Below, in pieces: positions 7,265 to 15,895 of a stretch of 49,734 bases of DNA; positions within the stretch are counted from its first letter, which is position 1, and each line of letters begins with the position of its first letter. The position numbers and the translations under genes were made by a program. Below the pieces are notes generated by a model. It saw nothing but the letters and a program-made list of their open reading frames with translations. It was not told the DNA's origin and searched no databases. Source of the stretch: Kordiimonadales bacterium (GTDB lineage: Bacteria > Pseudomonadota > Alphaproteobacteria > Sphingomonadales > Kordiimonadaceae); the NCBI GenBank assembly GCA_002401685.1, contig NVTU01000011.1, positions 1 to 49,734 on the forward strand, written 5' to 3'.

Positions 7265-9358
7265 TTACTTGTTAGCCAAATCAAAACACATCAGTAAAAA
7301 TGTATATTCTTCAGCCACTTCATGCAAACGCTCGAACCGCCCCGATTTGCCGCCGTGGCCTGCACCCATGTTAATTTTCATCATCAGCAGGTTATCATCG
7401 GTTTTTTGGTCGCGCATTTTGGCTGTCCATTTCGCTGGCTCCCAATAGGTAACCCGAGGGTCATTCAGACCGCCTGTTACCATCATCGGCGGATAGTTTT
7501 TAGTCTCGACATTACTGTAGGGGCAGTAAGCGGCGATGGTTTTGTAAGCGCTCTCGTCCTCAAGCGGGTTACCCCATTCAGGCCACTCGATCGGGGTGAG
7601 CGGCAGGTCTGCATCCAGCATAGTATTCAACACATCCACAAAAGGCACATGCATCGCCGCACCCTTCAACAGCTCAGGTGCCTGATTAAGCACTGCACCC
7701 ATCAGCTCACCGCCAGCGCTTCCGCCAGAAATGCTAACCCCACCTTCTGCGGCGTAACCGCCGTCCGTCAGTGCGCGCGCAACATCGACAAAATCATTGA
7801 AGGTGTTTTCGCGTTTTTCCAGCTTACCGTCCTGATACCAGCCGTAGCCCATTTCGTCGCCGCCGCGAATATGGGCGATTGCATAGGCGAACCCGCGATC
7901 GAGTAGCGACAGACGCGCAGAGGAGAATGCCGGGCTCATGCCCAACCCGTAGGCTCCGTAGCCGTACAGATGCAGCGGCGCGCCTGATCCCTTTTTCCAG
8001 TTCTTGCTGTAAACAATGCTAACCGGCACCTCAGCCCCATCCCGTGCGACCACTATGAGCCGCTCGCTGGCATAGCCGGTTTTATCGTAGCCAGACGGTA
8101 TTTCCTGCTCCTTGCGAACCCTTAACTTACTTGTGGCCAGATCAAAATCGTAAGTCACCGGCGGGGTTACCAAACTGGAATAACTGATGCGGACAAAACC
8201 CTGCCCTGGTTCGGCATTATGCCCGAGCCCCACTTCGTACACGCTTTCCGGCAGTTTAATGTAGCTGCCTTCGCCGCCCCATTCTTGCTTGCACCAGATA
8301 TAGATCTGATCAAGCCCATCTAACCTGTCTTCCACCGCAATGAAATCTGCGAAGGCCTGCATGCCGTGCAAATAACGCCTTTCAGTGCCTTTGATTACGA
8401 CCTGCCAGTTGCTTTCTGCCGGCGCATCTTCCGGCGCGCTGTAAACGCAGAAATTTGTGTGATCTTTGTTCGAGCGAATATAAAAATCCTGCCCGCCGTG
8501 ATCGACATAATAATCATGGCCTTCGCGCCTTGCGGCAAAGCAAACCGGCTCAGCAGTAAAATTACTCAGTGGCACAGAAAATGTCTCAGCTGTGACATGG
8601 TCTGCTGAGCGGATAATCAAATATTTTTCTGAGCTGGACGCCCCAATATGCACGAAGAAACTGGTGTTTTTTTCTTCAAATAACACAGTGTTTTCGGGCC
8701 GCCCCAATGTGTGAACGGCCACTTGGTATGGCCGCCACTCTTTTGATACTTTCACATACGCAAAGGCAGCACTGTCTGCGGCCCAAACCACTTCCCCTGA
8801 TACTTCGTCTATTGTATCGAACAGCATCTCGCCAGATGCCAGATCTTTGATTTTCACAGTGAAACGCTCAGATCCGTTATCGTCTACACTGTAAGCGAGG
8901 TAACGACCATCTGGGCTCACACTTAGGGTCGCGAGCTTGAAAAACTCTTTTCCTGCAGCGGCATCTGTCTCATCAAATAGGGTTTTCCAACCTTCGCCAG
9001 TGAACGCATCAGCTGTGCGCGGCCGGTAAAACCATGTGCGGTACTGCGCGCCCTTACTGAACGACCAACGGTAATCATACTTGCCCTGTTGCCACGGCAC
9101 ACCCACATCATCTTCTTTCACCCGGCCTTTAATTTCAGCAAACAGCGTATCTGTCAGCGTCTTGTGCGGGGCCATTACCTGTTGGTAATAGTCGTTCTCT
9201 TCTTTCAGGTAGCCGAGGATCTGCTCGTCTTTGACGTCTGGGTAGCCAGGATCTTTCAGCCAAAAGTACGGATCGAAATGGGTTATGCCGTGGTGCGTCG
9301 CGCTGTAAGGTTTTTGCGCGGCTTTCGGCGCTCTAAGCTTCTTGGGGGCGGTTAACAT
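7265..9358 (-). CDS. ptrB: Oligopeptidase B (S9A serine peptidase)
   Basis: This prolyl-oligopeptidase-family enzyme cuts short peptides after Lys or Arg in the cytoplasm. The ATG at 9358 is preferred because AAAGGA lies 9 nt upstream; the frame stays open to 9379 and 9421. The resulting 697 residues equal the usual length. It starts with HHGITHFDPYFWLKDP, the family's N-terminal signature, followed by a beta-propeller region. The C-terminal hydrolase domain has GGSAGGELMG (nucleophile Ser), NDPRVTYWEPAKW (catalytic Asp) and GAGHGGKSGR (catalytic His). It is divergent from the Xaa-Pro aminopeptidase gene, so two peptide-trimming enzymes share one intergenic region. Confidence 0.9.
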   Translation of the reverse strand: MLTAPKKLRAPKAAQKPYSATHHGITHFDPYFWLKDPGYPDVKDEQILGYLKEENDYYQQVMAPHKTLTDTLFAEIKGRVKEDDVGVPWQQGKYDYRWSFSKGAQYRTWFYRPRTADAFTGEGWKTLFDETDAAAGKEFFKLATLSVSPDGRYLAYSVDDNGSERFTVKIKDLASGEMLFDTIDEVSGEVVWAADSAAFAYVKVSKEWRPYQVAVHTLGRPENTVLFEEKNTSFFVHIGASSSEKYLIIRSADHVTAETFSVPLSNFTAEPVCFAARREGHDYYVDHGGQDFYIRSNKDHTNFCVYSAPEDAPAESNWQVVIKGTERRYLHGMQAFADFIAVEDRLDGLDQIYIWCKQEWGGEGSYIKLPESVYEVGLGHNAEPGQGFVRISYSSLVTPPVTYDFDLATSKLRVRKEQEIPSGYDKTGYASERLIVVARDGAEVPVSIVYSKNWKKGSGAPLHLYGYGAYGLGMSPAFSSARLSLLDRGFAYAIAHIRGGDEMGYGWYQDGKLEKRENTFNDFVDVARALTDGGYAAEGGVSISGGSAGGELMGAVLNQAPELLKGAAMHVPFVDVLNTMLDADLPLTPIEWPEWGNPLEDESAYKTIAAYCPYSNVETKNYPPMMVTGGLNDPRVTYWEPAKWTAKMRDQKTDDNLLMMKINMGAGHGGKSGRFERLHEVAEEYTFLLMCFDLANK

Positions 9359-9507
9359 TCGCAAATAATCCTTTGGCATACGTATCAATTTATTTCCACC
9401 TTGGTACGCCGCCATACGCACCCTGTAAAGCTGCTTTGCGCTTGCTAAAGTGGCCTATCGCTGCCAAGAAAGCCTACAAGAATAAAACCATCACCGGGAG
9501 ACAAACA

Positions 9508-11292
9508 GTGGCCACCAATCCGAAGCACCTTGAAGCCTTGCGCGTTGAGCTGAAAAAGCAAAATCTGGACGGATTTATCGTGCCGCTGACCGATGAGCAT
9601 ATGAGCGAATATGTCGGTGATTATGCCCAGCGCCTTCATTGGGTAACAGGCTTTGCTGGATCTGCTGGAAACGGTGTGGTGCTAACGGATAAAGCCGCAA
9701 TCTTCATTGATGGCCGCTATACCATTCAGGTGGTGGCTGAGGTGGACGATACTTATATCGAGCGTCACCATTTTGAAGAATATCCGCTGTTCAAATGGTT
9801 GAAAGACAACACAGCTAAAGGCCAGCGTATTGGCTATGACGCCGAGCTTGCCACCGTGTCTTGGGAACAACTCGCCGCCGCCGCGTTTGAAGGAACAGGC
9901 GTTACACTTGTTGCCGTAGACAGCAACCCAATTGATGCTGCGTGGGCGGACCAGCCAGCCGCCTCGCTTGAGGCAGTGTACGGCCACCCGGAGGAATACA
10001 CCGGAAAATCAGCCGAAGACAAACGCACTGAGATCGCTGCCAGCATTTCTGAGCAAGGTGCAGACGCAGCTGTTATAACCATGCTCGACAGTGTGGCGTG
10101 GGCCTTCAATGTGCGCAGTAAAGATGTGCTGAACACACCAGTTCCGCACGCGTTTGCCATCATGGACGCCAACGAGCAGGCAACACTTTTTGTCGACGAA
10201 CGCAAAGTAACCAGCGAATTGCGCATGTTCCTCGGCAACAAAGTGCGGCTTGAGCCGCGCACTGCTTTTTATACCGAGCTTGCAAAGCTTGGCGCTGAAG
10301 GCAAAAGCATACTGGTCGACGCGGCCAGCAACAACGCGCTAGTTTATAAAACTTTGCGCGATGCCGGCGCCAAACTGGTTGAAGGCCAAGACCCTTGCAT
10401 CCTGCCAAAAGCCCGCAAGAACGAAGTTGAAATTCAGGGTTCTCGCGATGCGCATATTCGTGACGGCGCAGCGATTAGTGAATTCCTTTGCTGGATTGAA
10501 GCCGAAGCACCGAAGGGTGAACTGGACGAATTATCAGCCGCGGCCAAGCTTTGGGAAATTCGCCAGAAGCGAGAGATTTTAAAAGACCGCAGCTTTGATA
10601 CCATTTCTGCAGCCGGCCCTAACGGCGCACTCTGTCACTATAGAGTGTCAGAAGAGACAAACCTGCCGCTGGAGATGGACAGCATTTTCCTTTGCGATAG
10701 CGGCGGTCAGTATCTGGACGGCACCACTGACATCACCCGCACGGTGATTGTCGGCACTCCTACTGATGAGATGAAAGACCGTTTCACGCGCGTTCTTAGA
10801 GGGCACATCGCGCTGTCGATGACACGTTTCCCCAAGGGCACACCGGGCATGGCGCTTGATAGCATCGCCCGCCGACCGTTGTGGGAGATCGGCCTTGATT
10901 ATGATCATGGGACCGGCCACGGCGTAGGCTCATTCCTTGCTGTACACGAAGGCCCGCAGCGCATCGCCAAGTTCGGCACCATGGTTCCGCTGGAAGAAGG
11001 CATGATCTTATCGAACGAGCCCGGCTATTATAAAGAAGGCGAATACGGCATCCGCATTGAAAACCTTGTGACAGTGCGCCCCGCAGAAAGCGCAGAGGGC
11101 CGCGATATGTTCGAGTTTGAAAACCTGACTTGGGCCCCGATTGACCACAATTTGATTGACGCCAGCAAGCTGAACGAAACCGAACTTGCATGGCTCAATA
11201 CATACCACGCGACCGTTTACGAGAAATTAGGTCCCATCGTCGATAGTGTAACCAATGCGTGGCTCAAACAAGCGACGGCGGCTCTTGGCTAA
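9508..11292 (+). CDS. pepP: Xaa-Pro aminopeptidase (M24B)
   Basis: The GTG at 9508 is chosen because GGGAG sits 7 nt upstream and the family N-terminus (NPKHLEALRVELKKQNLDGFIVPL) begins there; the frame is open further up to 9373. The 594-residue enzyme releases the N-terminal residue from peptides with Pro in position two. It has two creatinase-like N-terminal domains and a C-terminal pita-bread domain with the five metal ligands: DSGGQYLDGTTDITRT (two Asp), GHGVGSFLAVHEGP (His), SNEPGYYKEGEYGIRIEN (two Glu). This long form resembles the eukaryotic XPNPEP1-like M24B type. The divergent oligopeptidase B suggests a shared role in peptide turnover. Confidence 0.9.
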   Translation: MATNPKHLEALRVELKKQNLDGFIVPLTDEHMSEYVGDYAQRLHWVTGFAGSAGNGVVLTDKAAIFIDGRYTIQVVAEVDDTYIERHHFEEYPLFKWLKDNTAKGQRIGYDAELATVSWEQLAAAAFEGTGVTLVAVDSNPIDAAWADQPAASLEAVYGHPEEYTGKSAEDKRTEIAASISEQGADAAVITMLDSVAWAFNVRSKDVLNTPVPHAFAIMDANEQATLFVDERKVTSELRMFLGNKVRLEPRTAFYTELAKLGAEGKSILVDAASNNALVYKTLRDAGAKLVEGQDPCILPKARKNEVEIQGSRDAHIRDGAAISEFLCWIEAEAPKGELDELSAAAKLWEIRQKREILKDRSFDTISAAGPNGALCHYRVSEETNLPLEMDSIFLCDSGGQYLDGTTDITRTVIVGTPTDEMKDRFTRVLRGHIALSMTRFPKGTPGMALDSIARRPLWEIGLDYDHGTGHGVGSFLAVHEGPQRIAKFGTMVPLEEGMILSNEPGYYKEGEYGIRIENLVTVRPAESAEGRDMFEFENLTWAPIDHNLIDASKLNETELAWLNTYHATVYEKLGPIVDSVTNAWLKQATAALG

Positions 11293-11331
11293 CCTGGGTT
11301 AGACAAGGGATACGTTGATCTAAAGGATACT

Positions 11332-12030
11332 TTGGAACGCCAGTCAACAGACCCTTTTCATATCCACCTGCCCGTCAATACTGACGGGCGCGACTTCTTC
11401 TTGGGCGATGTACACGGCCGGCTAGACGCCTTGCTGGTCGCCCTAGGGGAAGCTGAGTTTGACCCAAAAGTCGACCGGGTAATCAGCGTTGGCGACCTAA
11501 TCGACCGGGGCCCCAACAGCTACCAGATGCTGAAGCTTACCCGCCAACCGTGGTTCCATTCTGTGCGCGGCAATCATGAAGCGATGCTGCTGGACTCCAG
11601 TGATCAATATTCCCTGATGCATTGGCTAATGAACGGCGGTAACTGGTTTCACGAGATGGCGGGCGCGGCCATTATCGACTGCTACAGATTAGCCATAAAC
11701 CTCCCCGTCGCGATCACGCTTGATATAGAAGGCGGCAAGAAAATTGGTATCTGCCATGCTGAATGGCCAGGCGAAGACTGGGCTACAATTACAGATGCAG
11801 TAAACGATAAAAAGATGGTGAACCATATGCTGTGGAGCAGGAAAGTCATTCAAAACAAGTTGGCAATCACTGACAAGACCGCTGTTCTTACCGTGCACGG
11901 CCACACACCAGTCAGCTCCCCGGAGCGTCTTGGTTCCGCTCTGTTCATTGATACAGGCTGCGTCTTTGGCGGGTATCTAACGTTGATTGAATTGAATGCC
12001 GCGTTGAACTGGAAGCCTACTCAGAGTTAA
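11332..12030 (+). CDS. Metallophosphoesterase, PrpA/ApaH-like serine/threonine phosphatase
   Basis: The 232-residue protein carries the metal-binding motifs of the PPP/metallophosphoesterase family: FLGDVHGR at about 23-30, GDLIDRGPNS in the next helix, RGNHEAM near residue 80, and VHGHTP near the end. This set matches bacterial serine/threonine phosphatases PrpA/PrpB and bis(5'-nucleosyl) tetraphosphatases; the size and the GNHE context fit PrpA-type phosphatases. The start is a TTG with AAAGGA 4 nt before it, and no better start is visible. Its 3' end overlaps the convergent RES toxin gene by 14 bp. Confidence 0.8.
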   Translation: MERQSTDPFHIHLPVNTDGRDFFLGDVHGRLDALLVALGEAEFDPKVDRVISVGDLIDRGPNSYQMLKLTRQPWFHSVRGNHEAMLLDSSDQYSLMHWLMNGGNWFHEMAGAAIIDCYRLAINLPVAITLDIEGGKKIGICHAEWPGEDWATITDAVNDKKMVNHMLWSRKVIQNKLAITDKTAVLTVHGHTPVSSPERLGSALFIDTGCVFGGYLTLIELNAALNWKPTQS

Positions 12031-12763
12031 GTTTGGCACTCGAACTTCCAACCGGTCGCCAATACATATCGCGGTAATCAAAACTGCGCGCAAAACGGCT
12101 GCCGTCCCACTCCAGCGCTAACGCCCGTTCTATTTCGCCGCCTGTAATCTGACAAGGTGGTAAAGCAATAACCGCTTCCCCCTCTCCGGCAGAATATAGC
12201 AAACCGCTCCCGTTCCCGTTTAGAAGATCGCTCACCAGCGTCTGCGGAACAACATGGGCCAACAGGTCATAACACGCAGGATAGTCAGCAGCGGTGCGTA
12301 AGTCTGCAAAGGTTCCGCTGAGCCGGTACCGTTCCACAACAAAACTGACAACAGAGCCGCCTTGTCCGGTATCTAGCAAAAACTGACCGTATATTTCTGA
12401 TGCAACATGAAGGGCGGCCGCTACGCTGCTCGCAAGCACGATGTGAGGCGTGCCCCGCTGTGCAAAACGCCATTCAGGCAGCGGTGCGTTAAAGGCCGTA
12501 GTCACAGCTTTTGGACGCCTTGTTTGTTGCGTATCGAGAGTGTGAAGCTTACCTTTATTGCGCGATGGTTCTGGCGCAGTCAGAGCCTTCAGTTCCAGCA
12601 ACCCGGCAACGTCTTCGCCCAACAGCGATAGCGGTTCTGCCGCTGGCAAGCGAGCGGGGCGCAGACGGTAGGCGGCGGGCCAGTTGAGGAACATAGTGGA
12701 GAGCTCAGCAGTATTTATCGTCGCAGAGCCCAGCACCGCCTCAGTATCTTCCGCTAACTTCAC
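12017..12763 (-). CDS. RES-domain toxin (putative NAD+-degrading toxin of an XRE/RES pair)
   Basis: The 248-residue protein follows the putative antitoxin gene and overlaps it by 4 bp (ATGA type), the usual translational coupling of a toxin-antitoxin pair. RES-like features are the early YRLRPARLP segment, WRFAQRGTPHIVLASSVAAALHVASE in the place of the family's Y-x-A-x-s-x-x-t-A-x-x-E stretch, and a mid-protein VVSFVVERYRLSG followed by DLR. Known RES toxins (MbcT, ParT families) degrade or transfer NAD+. The canonical GGRWN-like motif is not clear here, so this is a divergent member and its activity is uncertain. The assignment rests largely on gene pairing. Confidence 0.65.
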   Translation of the reverse strand: MKLAEDTEAVLGSATINTAELSTMFLNWPAAYRLRPARLPAAEPLSLLGEDVAGLLELKALTAPEPSRNKGKLHTLDTQQTRRPKAVTTAFNAPLPEWRFAQRGTPHIVLASSVAAALHVASEIYGQFLLDTGQGGSVVSFVVERYRLSGTFADLRTAADYPACYDLLAHVVPQTLVSDLLNGNGSGLLYSAGEGEAVIALPPCQITGGEIERALALEWDGSRFARSFDYRDMYWRPVGSSSAKLNSE

Positions 12764-13149
12764 TGAATTTGCGCCATGCCGTCAAGATAGGTGCGCACCA
12801 CATGCAGGTCCATCACCTCCCCCTCCAGCAGTCGGTTCAAAGCGCTTTGCCCAGCAAGCTGCGCGTTGGGCTGAAAAATCCAGTTGGTTGCCTGATCATC
12901 ATCGTCAAACAGCGTGTGCAACGAGTGGTGGATCGCCATTAATTGCGACAACCGCGACAGCGTATCGTGCGGCACACCAGAGATTTTTCCCGCCCGCCAA
13001 TTATAGAAAGTGCTGCGTGACGGCCGGCCGAGCAACACCATCTGTTGCTCAACGCTTAGATCCCAACTTTCTGCCAGTTTGAAAAAGGCCCGCAGCCCCA
13101 TTGGCGCCAACCGCTTGTTCTGCACCTTGTCTACCCGCTTGTTCTTCAT
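12760..13149 (-). CDS. Antitoxin of the XRE/MbcA/ParS (DUF2384) family
   Basis: The 129-residue protein has a helix-turn-helix start (LSVEQQMVLLGRPSRSTFYNWRAGK, about residues 31-55), then the MbcA/ParS toxin-binding domain: LSRLSQLMAIHHSLHTLF, a short acidic DDDD turn, an ATNWIFQPN segment, LAGQSALNRLLEG and DLHVVRTYLDG. That ordered pattern is characteristic of RES-toxin antitoxins. It lies upstream of its toxin partner as in most type II pairs, and by analogy should bind its own promoter between 13150 and 13254. No inverted repeat was recognised there. Confidence 0.82.
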   Translation of the reverse strand: MKNKRVDKVQNKRLAPMGLRAFFKLAESWDLSVEQQMVLLGRPSRSTFYNWRAGKISGVPHDTLSRLSQLMAIHHSLHTLFDDDDQATNWIFQPNAQLAGQSALNRLLEGEVMDLHVVRTYLDGMAQIQ

Positions 13150-13254
13150 GCCTGTACCCCATGTAAAACTCTCAACAAATGCGGGACCAGACTACGCGAT
13201 TTTAGAACGAAGCGCAACGGGCGGATTTTCGCAACACCCTGTATTTAAAGCAAC

Positions 13255-13683
13255 TTAAGCGGGTTCTATGATTTCAAAATCAGTCGTTATTTCTGACAAT
13301 GCCGCAAGTTGTACCGATGCAGAACAGTACTTTTCCTGAGACAGAGCAATCGCTCGCTCGACCCGGCGCGGGTCAATATCAACGCCCGTAATAACGAAAT
13401 GCATGTGAATTTTGGTGAACACACGCGGCGGCTCAGGGGCTCGCTCTGCTTCCAGCTCAACCCAAGCATCTGTTACCTTTTGCCGTGACTTTTGCAGCAT
13501 CAACATCACGTCGATACTGGCGCAGCCACCGGCACCGAGAAGCAGCATCTCCATCGGGCGAATGCCGTGGTCAAGGCCGCCGTCATCGGAGCCGGAATCC
13601 ATCACAACAGCATGCCCGCTCGACGACTCGCCGATAAACGTCATATCGCCAGCCCATTTCACTCGTGCTTTTTTAACCATCAT
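13255..13683 (-). CDS. OsmC/Ohr-family thiol peroxidase-like protein
   Basis: The 142-residue protein contains MLLLGAGGCASIDVMLMLQKSRQKV (about 45-69), in which the Cys of GCASID is the OsmC-type catalytic cysteine. A C-terminal EKYCSASVQLAALSEI segment contains a second Cys typical of the YhfA-like OsmC subgroup. These proteins reduce organic peroxides with thiols. Upstream, 42 bp away on the same strand, lies the GST gene, consistent with one detoxification transcript. Confidence 0.85.
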   Translation of the reverse strand: MMVKKARVKWAGDMTFIGESSSGHAVVMDSGSDDGGLDHGIRPMEMLLLGAGGCASIDVMLMLQKSRQKVTDAWVELEAERAPEPPRVFTKIHMHFVITGVDIDPRRVERAIALSQEKYCSASVQLAALSEITTDFEIIEPA

Positions 13684-13725
13684 TTGTCTCCTAATTCTTA
13701 ACCTAAATAAAACAGCCGAGCGGGA

Positions 13726-14388
13726 TCAATCATCCACTCCGCCAAAAAACAGCAGGGCATCGCCCGAGTGCCACTGCGGATACTTATGCATCACGCTGGT
13801 AAAAGCCGGGCTTACCAAAAAAGTTGCCAACCATCTTTGCAAATGCTTATAGGGCGTGCCGCCAAACCAGTCTTTATCCACATTGGCGAACTGACGGATG
13901 AAGGGTGCCACTGCAAAATCTGCGAGCGCTGGCCTACTACCGAACAGGTATTTGGCAGCCTCCAATCTCGTATCCAGTATTGCAAGAAAACTCTCTGCCT
14001 CCGCACGGTGCTCCAACGCACTTACACCTTCATACCGGTTTTCATATTTGTAGCGGTCAAGGTGCGACTTAAAGTCCCGATCACACGTTTGCACTAAGGC
14101 AAGCATCTCGTCTAAGGTACCTACCTCTGGCACGAGCCAGCCCTCAGGATCGTTCTGTGCCAGCGCCCACAGCATGATGTCAAAGCTTTCATCAACCACA
14201 ATACCATCCGTTAGCACCAGGACGGGCACTGTCGCTTTTGGCGACACCTCTATCATGGCTTCAGGCTTATCCCGAAGCACCACTTCTCGCAGCGCCACTT
14301 GCTGACCAGACACCTTTATAGCCATGCGAGCGCGCATCGCATAAGGGCAACGCCGGAAGCTATAGAGAATTGGATGCGGTGCAGTCAT
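13726..14388 (-). CDS. Glutathione S-transferase family protein
   Basis: The 220-residue protein starts with a thioredoxin-like domain: LYSFRRCPYAMRARMAI holds the active-site CPYA (Cys14), followed by PKATVPVLVL with the cis-Pro and VDESFDIMLWAL with the glutathione-contacting E-S pair. The C-terminal helical domain includes LADFAVAPFIRQFANVD, the conserved Asp region. The Cys-type active site suggests an omega/beta-like GST doing thiol transfer or reduction rather than conjugation. It precedes the OsmC gene on the same strand. The bfr promoter region lies on its other side. Confidence 0.87.
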   Translation of the reverse strand: MTAPHPILYSFRRCPYAMRARMAIKVSGQQVALREVVLRDKPEAMIEVSPKATVPVLVLTDGIVVDESFDIMLWALAQNDPEGWLVPEVGTLDEMLALVQTCDRDFKSHLDRYKYENRYEGVSALEHRAEAESFLAILDTRLEAAKYLFGSRPALADFAVAPFIRQFANVDKDWFGGTPYKHLQRWLATFLVSPAFTSVMHKYPQWHSGDALLFFGGVDD

Positions 14389-14532
14389 ATAGTTCTCTGG
14401 ATTAAACTTTCTGCCTGTATGGCGCTGAAATATGCCTCGTTTATATCGCGCAAATCACCGTCTGTAAATTCTGCTATTAATTCTCTTTATGAGGGCAAAA
14501 CATTGCACCTGCGACGCGCTATCATTTGCAAC

Positions 14533-14543
14533 TAGATATTCTA
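14533..14543. promoter_or_regulatory. Candidate iron-responsive (Irr-like) half-palindrome upstream of bfr
   Basis: TAGA-TAT-TCTA is a symmetric 11-bp element within an AT-rich tract about 100 bp before bfr. It resembles the TTTAGAA-TTCTAAA core of iron-control elements bound by Irr in alphaproteobacteria, but is shorter. Placement upstream of an iron-storage gene is the main reason to list it; the match is weak. Confidence 0.25.
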
Positions 14544-14646
14544 ATTTCTCTTGATATTAATAGGAGTTAGCAAAAATTAATAACCCTTGTTCTCCGTCTT
14601 TCCGGGGTATATAGTGCGCGTAGATATTCCCCTAAAGGAGGTAGCT

Positions 14647-15123
14647 ATGAAAGGCGATGCAACAGTTATAAAGCATCTGAATACAGTTCTTAAAAATGAA
14701 CTGACTGCGATCAATCAATATTTCCTCCATTCTCGTATGCTTAAGGACTGGGGCGTCAGCAAACTGGCTGCCAAGGAAATGGAAGAAAGCATCGACGAGA
14801 TGAAGCACGCCGATGTTCTCATTGAGCGCATTTTATTCCTGGAAGGCCTGCCAGCTATGCAGGCGCTCGGTAAATTGATGATCGGCGAAAACGTCGAAGA
14901 GATTATCGAAGGGGACCTTAAGATTGAGCACCAGGCTCATGGAGACCTGAAAGACGCTATCGTTTACTGCGAAGGCGTGCGCGACTTTGTTTCAAGGGAT
15001 CTGTTTGAAGATATCTTAAGCTCAGAAGAAGAGCATATCGATTTCCTAGAAACGCAGATTGGACTTATTGCGAAAATGGGCATTAATAATTATATCCAAC
15101 TTCAGTCTGCATCTGCTGAATAA
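14647..15123 (+). CDS. bfr: Bacterioferritin, haem-binding iron storage protein
   Basis: Translation should start at the ATG at 14647, preceded by a near-perfect AAAGGAGGT Shine-Dalgarno sequence; the frame extends upstream without support. The 158-residue product matches bacterioferritin in length and has all diiron ferroxidase ligands at the E. coli positions: Glu18, Glu51, His54, Glu94, Glu127 and His130. The haem ligand Met52 is also present. Subunits form a 24-mer shell that oxidises and stores iron. It faces the convergent bfd gene across a two-way terminator, so iron storage and release are encoded side by side. An AT-rich upstream region of about 250 bp probably holds its control sites. 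Confidence 0.95.
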   Translation: MKGDATVIKHLNTVLKNELTAINQYFLHSRMLKDWGVSKLAAKEMEESIDEMKHADVLIERILFLEGLPAMQALGKLMIGENVEEIIEGDLKIEHQAHGDLKDAIVYCEGVRDFVSRDLFEDILSSEEEHIDFLETQIGLIAKMGINNYIQLQSASAE

Positions 15124-15130
15124 GGAATCC

Positions 15131-15213
15131 TGCTCAACGAAAGTGGAGCAACGCGTCCGTCGCAGATTAAATGCAAAAAAAAGGCCCAACCATATGGTTT
15201 GGACCTTTTTTTT
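15131..15213. terminator. Bidirectional terminator between bfr and bfd
   Basis: AAGGCCCAACC (15181-15191) pairs with GGTTTGGACCTT (15196-15207) around an ATAT loop. One mismatch and a single bulge leave about 10 pairs. An A-tract lies before (15175-15180) and a T-tract after (to 15213), so it can stop transcription from both sides. A second small hairpin with a GAAA loop (15131-15150) lies just after the bfr stop. Confidence 0.8.
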
Positions 15214-15242
15214 GTACCTAACAGCTACCTGCAATCGCCTTG

Positions 15243-15434
15243 CTATTCAGCGGCCAGTATCCTGCGGTTCGGCAACTCAGCTGCCACCAAGTCACTCGCG
15301 CAATCTTTACAGGTGCCGCAGCAGAACCCATTTCCAAGGGAAAGAAAGGCTTCCTCAGCTGTACTTACACCGCCTTCGCGCACCGCATTACGGATCTCAC
15401 CATCGGTATAACCATTGCAGACACAAACATACAT
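15243..15434 (-). CDS. bfd: Bacterioferritin-associated ferredoxin [2Fe-2S]
   Basis: This 63-residue protein starts MYVCVCNGYTD and has the Bfd cluster ligands Cys4, Cys6, Cys39 and Cys42 (CxC then CxxC). In known systems Bfd docks on bacterioferritin and passes electrons to its haem so that stored ferric iron can be reduced and released. It is transcribed toward bfr, sharing a two-way terminator with it. The upstream region (15435-15500) is AT-rich but I could not define an operator. Confidence 0.93.
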   Translation of the reverse strand: MYVCVCNGYTDGEIRNAVREGGVSTAEEAFLSLGNGFCCGTCKDCASDLVAAELPNRRILAAE

Positions 15435-15895
15435 AACGCTTACAAAACCTTATTACTGCGAACCATTCTTAGTAGCATTATCAACTATGTAGGGGGCGGT
15501 CAAGATTTTTCAATGCCAGAACGTACAGAAACATCAATGAAACAGGGCGTTTCCGGCGGAATCATGGTTAACTACAAAGCAACCAATTGCTCAAGCCTTT
15601 GATAGCACGTAAGAATTAATCGCAATTAGCGTTACCGTGGGCCTGAAGCGCTGCTGCATTTTTTTCTAGAGCCACAGCAAGAGGCAGCTAAGAAACGGTT
15701 TCACGTTCATTCACAAAGAATTCATGGATGCCAATGCCTCAATTGGTGATATTTCATAGACAGAGGACTGAGCTTTCAAGGGCCCTTGGAAGTTTAGTGA
15801 AAAGGCCCATATAGCGGGAACCAAGCAGCCAAGATAACAACGACCGTACTGCCTGCCACAACGCTTCACTCTAAGAGTATAGTAGCCAGCGAACA
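15435..15895. other. Intergenic stretch between bfd and the flippase-like gene
   Basis: About 460 bp without a convincing gene. It must hold the bfd promoter near its left end and the promoter of the gene at 15896 near its right end. A 29-codon frame (ATG at 15513, ending 15602) lacks a Shine-Dalgarno sequence. No tRNA, strong hairpin with T-tract or repeat was recognised. Confidence 0.6.
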
